A stretch of 64,000 nucleotides of DNA from Aplidium turbinatum (taxonomy: Eukaryota; Chordata; Ascidiacea; Aplousobranchia; Polyclinidae): contig OU964930.1 in the NCBI GenBank assembly GCA_918807975.1, positions 18,284,372 to 18,348,371 on the forward strand. The letters are read 5' to 3'. A model generated the notes under the pieces. The model saw only the letters and a program-made list of their open reading frames with translations, did no database searches and was not told the DNA's origin. A program made the position numbers and the translations under genes. Every line of letters begins with the position of its first letter. Position 1 is the first letter of the stretch. Positions 58,901 through 64,000 of this stretch are shown one piece after another.

Positions 58901-61227
58901 GTCACTTGGACCAACTCGTGATATGTTTGTTCTCACACAATTAATTTTTTCTTGATATTTCTTTAATGTCACTTATCTTTAAGCATATGAAGAATTTTGA
59001 GTAAGACTATTCTATGTATATCTTAGCTGCAAAAATATTATTGTAGATATCAGTTTGCACCATGGTGGTCTGTTTTTTGAAATGCTGCTTTTCATTTCCG
59101 CCCAGGGCAAAAGAAGAAGAACCAGTGGTGCTAGAAAATCCCAAAATAGTTGAAATAGCGAATAGAGTAGGTAAAAGTCCGGCACAAGTTGCATTGAGAT
59201 TCCCCATTGAAAGAGGAGTGGTTGTCATCCCTAAAAGTGTCACACCGAGCAGGATTAGATCAAACTTTCAGGTTTGTTGTAAAAGCGAGAAAATTCGTGT
59301 CCAACTTGCATGTGTCACATATTAATCTCTTAACTAGTGGGTTACAAAAAGGTCACAAAAATGGTGAAAAGGACTGTTGTGTAGTACAGTCAGTTTAGCA
59401 TGCTACCTTACTGCGTGGTTAATAAATTATCCAATCTCTCCTGCACTCATTTTTTTGCGATTCAAGTTGTATTTACACATAGTACATAACGAAGCTTTTC
59501 AATCTAAGAAGTTTTGATTTGATTTTTAACTTGGTTTGATGTATTACTCGTGTGTATGATTGTGTGATCATAATGTTGCTTTACAATGTAGCTATTCGAC
59601 TTCAGTCTAAACAAGGCAGACATGGAAACAATTCTTGGACTCAATATGAACTTTAGAGGATGCGGTTTGGAATGGTATGTATCTAAAAAAGCTAAGAATC
59701 TGCACTGAAAGCTAACCCCATTGATATATCGAGGGTTAAATAACAGAACGAGCCAAGTCACCCAAAAGTAGTTTTGAGAAAATGGCATTTTAAAACTTTA
59801 AAATTTTAATTTCAAATTTGGAGTCAAACCACTCTTTTTTACTGTGTGATTATATTTTGGATCTGTGACGGCAAGTCGGCAATGATGACAAAATGAGCTA
59901 TGTCACATTAGCTCATTTTGTCAATAGAGATGGTATAGATGCAGAAGCGGCACAATGAGCTATGTAGCAATAGCTCGTTGTGTCGTATAGCCCTCTGGAC
60001 TTAGTTTAAAATGAGCAGTCAGTTCTGAGAAACCTGTTCAGGCTAGAACTTAGCTCTTTCTGTCCGTAAAAATACGGGGCTTGAGAAACACTTTCCAGTA
60101 TCTAACCACAAAAAATGCAAAAATGGACTTAGCTCGTTCTGTTATTTAGCCCTCGATATTTTCCTTCCAAACAAAACGCCATGTGACATTTTTGGTAGCA
60201 TAACGTCATGAAACAAGTCCATTGACTTTCATTAAACAATTCCAACGGGGACTGAATACCATCAAACTCCGAGTCTTCATTCCCAACGCTGACAACTGAT
60301 TCACTTGCCTGTCCCTTCTGAGACAAGCTTAGGTGCGCTCAGGCCTCTGACTTTTTCTTTTAATCGTGCAGTGCTGAGAAACAGACCGCAGACATATTAT
60401 CACCGACTGTATGGCGTAGGCCCACCAAGTAATGCAGAATATCAGAATTGTGGCTTGAATGGTGAGACCAAAGACTTGCTGCTCTCTGGTGCGGTAGCCT
60501 TTTGTTGTAGTCTGGAAAGCATTGAGAATCTGCCGTTGAAGGAGATCTTTAACCCAAATGCGATTCAAAGATGTTCTCAATTCGTCGAATTCGCTTTTGA
60601 AAGAATTTAACCGAAAAAAAATCAAATGTGATTTACCTTCATCTTGGTACTATAATAGGTTCGTGAAGGTAGTTAAACTTGACCGCATGCTTACTGCTGG
60701 TTGGGCATAGCTGGACTTAAGAGTTAGTTTACGGTGAAATCCATAGAAAGACGTTTTGTTGTCAAATTTATACACTTTGCTTGACGTGCATTTAAGGTGT
60801 TTAAAAGAAAAGCATTTCGAGACAAAATTCGACGAAAAGTTTTTTGCCCGGATTGTGTGAGAAATTTGTCAAAACCAATTTTATGAGAATGTCAGAACCT
60901 ACGGTACTCGAAAGCGAGCTTTGAAATTCAGTGTTTGGCCTTGCATAACATTACAAAATTCACAAATCATTCAGGATGTCCGTAAAGCAATTTGTCTCAC
61001 TTTATTTGGTTGCAACCTAAAATGTTCTTTTCTGAGAACAGTTTTCCGGCTTCTGTTTCAATAAAGACTACGCTTGTTTTTTGTCTTAAACACATGGAGT
61101 TGAATTTTTTTATTTGCTTTTTGCTACCGTAGTGAATTATACTCAATGAAGCTAATTGCGGTGTATTTTTTGTTGCAGGGTTAACCATCACAAGTATTAC
61201 CCATTCAAAGAGAACTACTCCGAGTGA
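52939..61227 (+). CDS. Aldo-keto reductase, AKR1 family (complete, 8 exons)
   Basis: NADPH-dependent cytosolic carbonyl reductase of the AKR1A/AKR1B type (aldehyde or aldose reductase). Exons: 52939-53007, 54404-54571, 55096-55212, 55518-55598, 55877-56100, 59106-59271, 59592-59674, 61179-61227. All are GT-AG with matching phases, giving 318 aa against about 316-325 in the family. The catalytic tetrad is present: Asp and Tyr in [11 protein letters not shown], Lys in LFITDKLWN and His in YLIHWP. Also conserved are [28 protein letters not shown] and the cofactor segment [14 protein letters not shown]. The C-terminus is [15 protein letters not shown]. The start at 52939 is chosen by family alignment over an in-frame ATG at 52894. 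Intron 5 is 3.0 kb because of a transposon. AKR1A1 versus AKR1B cannot be settled by eye. Confidence 0.95.
53640..53810 (+). mobile_element. SINE family 2 (copy 3, body only)
   Basis: CTGGCCACCCTACTCCCGTT, AGTGCCAAAGACTTAGTATA, then GAGAACCTTATCTTCTCATC and CGATGCTGGGATTAA match the body of 16348-16640. The tRNA-like head is missing. AKR intron 1. Confidence 0.75.
54860..54940. repeat. Palindromic MITE P copy in AKR intron 2
   Basis: TTTTACATTGATTC at the left, ATTCAATGTCTGCAGACATC and GAATCAATGCGAAAATG at the right. A small extra duplication of TTGATT lies in the left arm. It shows the family is not restricted to SLC12A9. Confidence 0.65.
56434..57047. repeat. Internal inverted repeat in the intron 5 transposon
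   Basis: About 145 bp from 56434 (ACTTTGAAAACTGATTTAGA, GGGGTGCTGAATCCGAATCT) is mirrored at about 56892-57047. The mirror begins with the GTAGCAATTTGTTGTTATCA-type stretch and ends AGTCTTCAAAGTTCATGGAG. It may be a separate foldback inserted in the transposon. Confidence 0.75.
57307..57830 (+). pseudogene. Degraded transposon protein with [17 protein letters not shown]-type motif
   Basis: An open frame of 133 codons (57307-57708) is followed, past a stop, by [17 protein letters not shown] in another frame at about 57768-57818 and then GFERRDD. I recall the motif CH-x-Q/R-x-VER-x-x-x-LVTEAS from uncharacterised, multi-copy invertebrate proteins, which fits a transposase-like gene. I cannot name the superfamily. 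At least one stop and one frame change separate the two parts. Confidence 0.45.
59724..60159. mobile_element. MITE with long inverted ends in AKR intron 7
   Basis: ATCGAGGGTTAAATAACAGA and ACGAGCCAAGTC at the left mirror GACTTAGCTCGTTCT and GTTATTTAGCCCTCGAT at the right, about 36 bp per arm. The interior repeats GAGCTATGT and AGCTCATTTTGTC or AGCTCGTTGTGTC in both senses. No coding frame. The flanking bases (ATAT) are part of the symmetry, so no independent duplication can be called. Confidence 0.7.
60240..60535 (+). pseudogene. Decayed LINE 3' fragment, same family as 12127-14402
   Basis: It follows the end of the LINE at 14030-14350: ACCATCAAACTCCGAGTCTT-type, CAACGCTGACA, GAAACAGACCGCAGAC, then GAGACCAAAGACTTGCTGCT with CTCT, and finally GTAGTCTGGAAA. 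Internal deletions and stops are present. It gives an independent view of this family's 3' end. AKR intron 7. Confidence 0.75.
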
Positions 61228-61368
61228 TTTATTTGTTACTTTGCCATTTCTTCAACAAATCAGTTCGGTCCTCAAATCTTTGCATTGATATTACAATTTT
61301 TGTTAATTATATTTTTTAAACATTAATTCTACCTCGCTTTTGTTACCACGCTTATCTTAAGCGAGCTA

Positions 61369-61374
61369 AATAAA
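61369..61374 (+). terminator. AKR polyadenylation signal
   Basis: AATAAA lies 142 bp after the TGA at 61225-61227, within a normal 3' UTR distance, and is the first canonical signal. Confidence 0.7.
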
Positions 61375-63668
61375 TACAGTATTTCGATACTGCTCAAGGT
61401 TCAAATTTCTTATGTAGGTTCAGGCTGCATTGTCCTTGTGCTGAAATTTATATCTGTGTTAGTGCGTACAGATGTATCGGTTTCAGAAAGCCAGGTCACT
61501 GTATTGTTTATAGAGATATTGCATAGGTAATTTGTGCAAGTCATGGAAACTGTTTACGGAAATCCTCTTGATTTCCAGTCCGTTTTCTTTGTTTTGATCC
61601 ATCAATAGTTTTTGGTTCATTGCTTCTATACTTTTCCTTCGGCTGTAGTTAATTAGCTGGATAAGACAAAATGCGCTGTTATGTTAATAATATGAAAATG
61701 GCACGACTCAATGATGATATAATTATGAAAAAAACAATAATTTATGTGCAATAAATCGTATCCTCTTCGATCATGCTCGTTTTTAGAAACAGTTCAAATG
61801 TTCAGATCTTTTGTAGAAAGAAAGCGATAGATGTAACAAACAGTGGTTACTTTATTGGCTGTGTTGTCAATCAATATCTTTCTAGTCCACGTGCATAAAC
61901 CGAATCAATGTAAAAGGGGCGAACTTTGACAGAAGGATTCACAGTGATCGTTTGTTTGACAGGACACCAAATACAAGTTTTAAATTTTTTTTGACAGACG
62001 CTACAAATTATGGCCTACGTAGTTTTAGACAAACGGCTATTCACGCCGTGCAGTTCCACGAGTTATGGTTAGTGGTTAATGATTTAATTTGTGTTTGAAT
62101 AACACACGTGCTGGAAGTCTTGCACAAGATGTACGATTTCTTGTGTTGGGCACGCCACGGAGGCAATTATTGCAGCCTGCACGAGAACAAACATTCTTTT
62201 AGCGCTCATTGGCCACTAACAACCCGAATGTTTCACAACAGCTCAAAAAAAAAAATGTTGAATTTTTTTCAAGTCTTGTGTGGGCATCTGCATCCATTGT
62301 AGGCTGGAGTAAATTACATGTGCCAAATTCTAATTAAGCCATGCAAAGCAAAAACGCTCTAGTTTTCTTGTGGAAAACAAAAAGCAGCATAAACGAATTG
62401 ACATTGAAAAGTGGAATCACCGCCTAGCCTCTGTAGAGCCCAAATGAGGGATCCTAAAGTAAGCCTACTTGGGATCCGAAAGCAGGCTACAGTTATGAAG
62501 GTTTGCCAGGTGGCCTAAAATTTGGACAAAAAAAGATAAATTGGCCAAATTTCATATGCTGTGTCCTACGACTAGCAAATCATTCGGACTAGAGATGTAA
62601 ATGCAAAAAAAACTTGGGCCAAAGAAACACGCGTTTTTTTCATATTTTTCTGGAAAAGTTGCAAATTTTTTACAATTTGCAGCTTAGTTTCGTTATAGTG
62701 CTCTTGAAAAACATTAAACTAGTAAAAATGGTTTTTATTGGTGTGCTGAAATTCCTAAGTGTGCTTGGCAGCATATGTTTTTTGCATAGTCCTACGTTGT
62801 TTCATTTCTTCATTCTCAGGCATGTTTGTGGCAGTAGACCTGACAAACATTGAATTAATGCAATTTGATACATGACATAATGTAGATGAGTTAATTTCTT
62901 TTTCCTTTTATGGAAGTTTGCCTACAATGTTATAGTATAGGGCTAGGCTACCGGGACTGGTTATTCTTGTACGCACTCAATGGGTTGACGAAATTTTGGC
63001 AAAAACAAGATGGCAGTATTCAGAACACACATTACCTTGCTTGTGGTAATTTACTAATGCAAGCTATTGCCAATAGCTTGTTTAAACATGTTTTTTAACT
63101 GATAGCTTAACAACGATGTAGCCTATGTATATGCTTTATAAATGTTGAAACAGAAGTATTCTTTTCGTGTGTTGTAAGGTCTTAAGACACTTTGTCATTG
63201 ATGCTTTTTGCAGATCATTTGTGACATAATGCAAGAGATTTTATCACTGATATTTTTAGCTGTCAAAAGTAAGTGCATTCGTCAGAAAAGGTTTAGGTTA
63301 ATGTTCCTTTCAAATGCCCACCACCCATGTGGACTATTGCTAGTAACTACCAACCCTGAATGAAGAAATTTTCCCTTCAAAGTGGAGTTTTTCAGCACTG
63401 CTCAGTGTTCAGATAGTGAATAAATGCTTCATAATAAGAGATGTAAAAAACGTTTTTTTTTGTTTTTAAAAAAAAATGAGCTCGTTTTCTATTCGTTTTT
63501 TATTGTTTTTTTTTACCTATTTTGTCATTAAATGTCACAATATGCAGCAATTAGGGTAAACTCATTGCAATAGCGTCTCTTTTAACAAACAAACAAACAA
63601 TCTCATAACTCGTATAACTTATTTCAAATCACACTATAGCCTATGTCTGGTATATTGTTTTATTGCAG
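61375..63668. other. Unassigned non-coding DNA
   Basis: No supported gene or complete element. A right-half trace of palindromic MITE P (CCGAATCAATGTAAAAGGGG) lies at about 61899. The open frames at 62108-62302, 62614-62853 and 62910-63098 look like chance. Confidence 0.35.
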
Positions 63669-63845
63669 TTTTGTAGATCTCAAGTCTCAACACGCGAGCC
63701 ATAAAGGTTTCTCATCGTCTCAAATAGTAGTAACAGTGTCCTATGGTTGGCACATCTCAAGTATTGTCTGTAATTTGGTTCAGCCAGTTGTTAAATGCAG
63801 TACCACACTCGTGCACAGTTTCGAAGCCACCTGGGCAAAAATCAG
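63669..63845 (+). CDS. Possible exon of an unidentified downstream gene
   Basis: A sequence open in one frame lies between a fair acceptor (TTTTATTGCAG) and a donor (CAG|GTAAAC). The translation (FVDLKSQHASHKGFSSSQIV..., later FEATWAKIR) has a hydrophobic middle but no recognised family. It could be a chance ORF with chance splice signals. Confidence 0.2.
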
Positions 63846-63911
63846 GTAAACGAAATATAAAGTTGTTAATCCACGTTTTTGTGAAAAAAACGGAAGCTAC
63901 CCGCGTAGGCT

Positions 63912-63950
63912 ACCACTAGTGGTACGCGTACCACAGGTTGGGAACCCCTG
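63912..63950. mobile_element. hAT right terminus
   Basis: Ends CAGGTTGGGAACCCCTG, whose complement CAGGGGTTCCCAACC is a classic hAT end and close to the ends of the 19542-21719 element. The left end was not found. The 8 bases after it are CATTACAT. Confidence 0.5.
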
Positions 63951-64000
63951 CATTACATCATCTGGTGTCGTGTATTAATTTGAGTTGTAGATCATAATTA

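Overview
This window is metazoan nuclear DNA: AT-rich, with GT-AG introns of roughly 0.25 to 3 kb, and largely made of transposable elements. Nothing in it is bacterial. The two recognisable host genes read best against animal SLC12A9 and AKR1, so I place it in an invertebrate, possibly a tunicate or another marine deuterostome; the species is a guess. A short word (GTAGGCCTAC and its shortened forms) recurs through the non-coding DNA.

Layout. 1-22 kb is mainly mobile-element debris: decayed hAT transposases, a 4 kb hAT-like shell full of younger insertions, a LINE nested in a tRNA-derived SINE, and more SINE copies. One unassigned terminal exon lies at 6029-6497. 22.3-39.4 kb is a complete 18-exon SLC12A9 gene (plus strand, 958 aa), whose introns carry palindromic MITEs, SINEs, foldback elements and a Penelope-like 3' end. 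40.8-52.2 kb is a dense hAT zone: a three-deep nest of hAT elements, each with a perfect 8-bp target duplication, then three independent insertions of one non-autonomous hAT family, one of which holds a 1.07 kb foldback. 52.9-61.2 kb is a complete 8-exon aldo-keto reductase gene (318 aa, plus strand) with a 2.6 kb DNA transposon of unassigned superfamily in intron 5. 61.4-64 kb is mostly unannotatable.

The two host genes look functionally unrelated: one is a lysosomal or plasma-membrane cation-chloride carrier relative and the other a cytosolic carbonyl reductase. The most interesting material is mobile. Four foldback elements (3.5, 7.8, 28.6 and 36.3 kb) are built from short (about 14-16 bp) units repeated in inverted arms and flanked by 8-9 bp target duplications. 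Three of them end in GGT or a close variant, and two carry telomere-like CCCTAA repeats in the loop.
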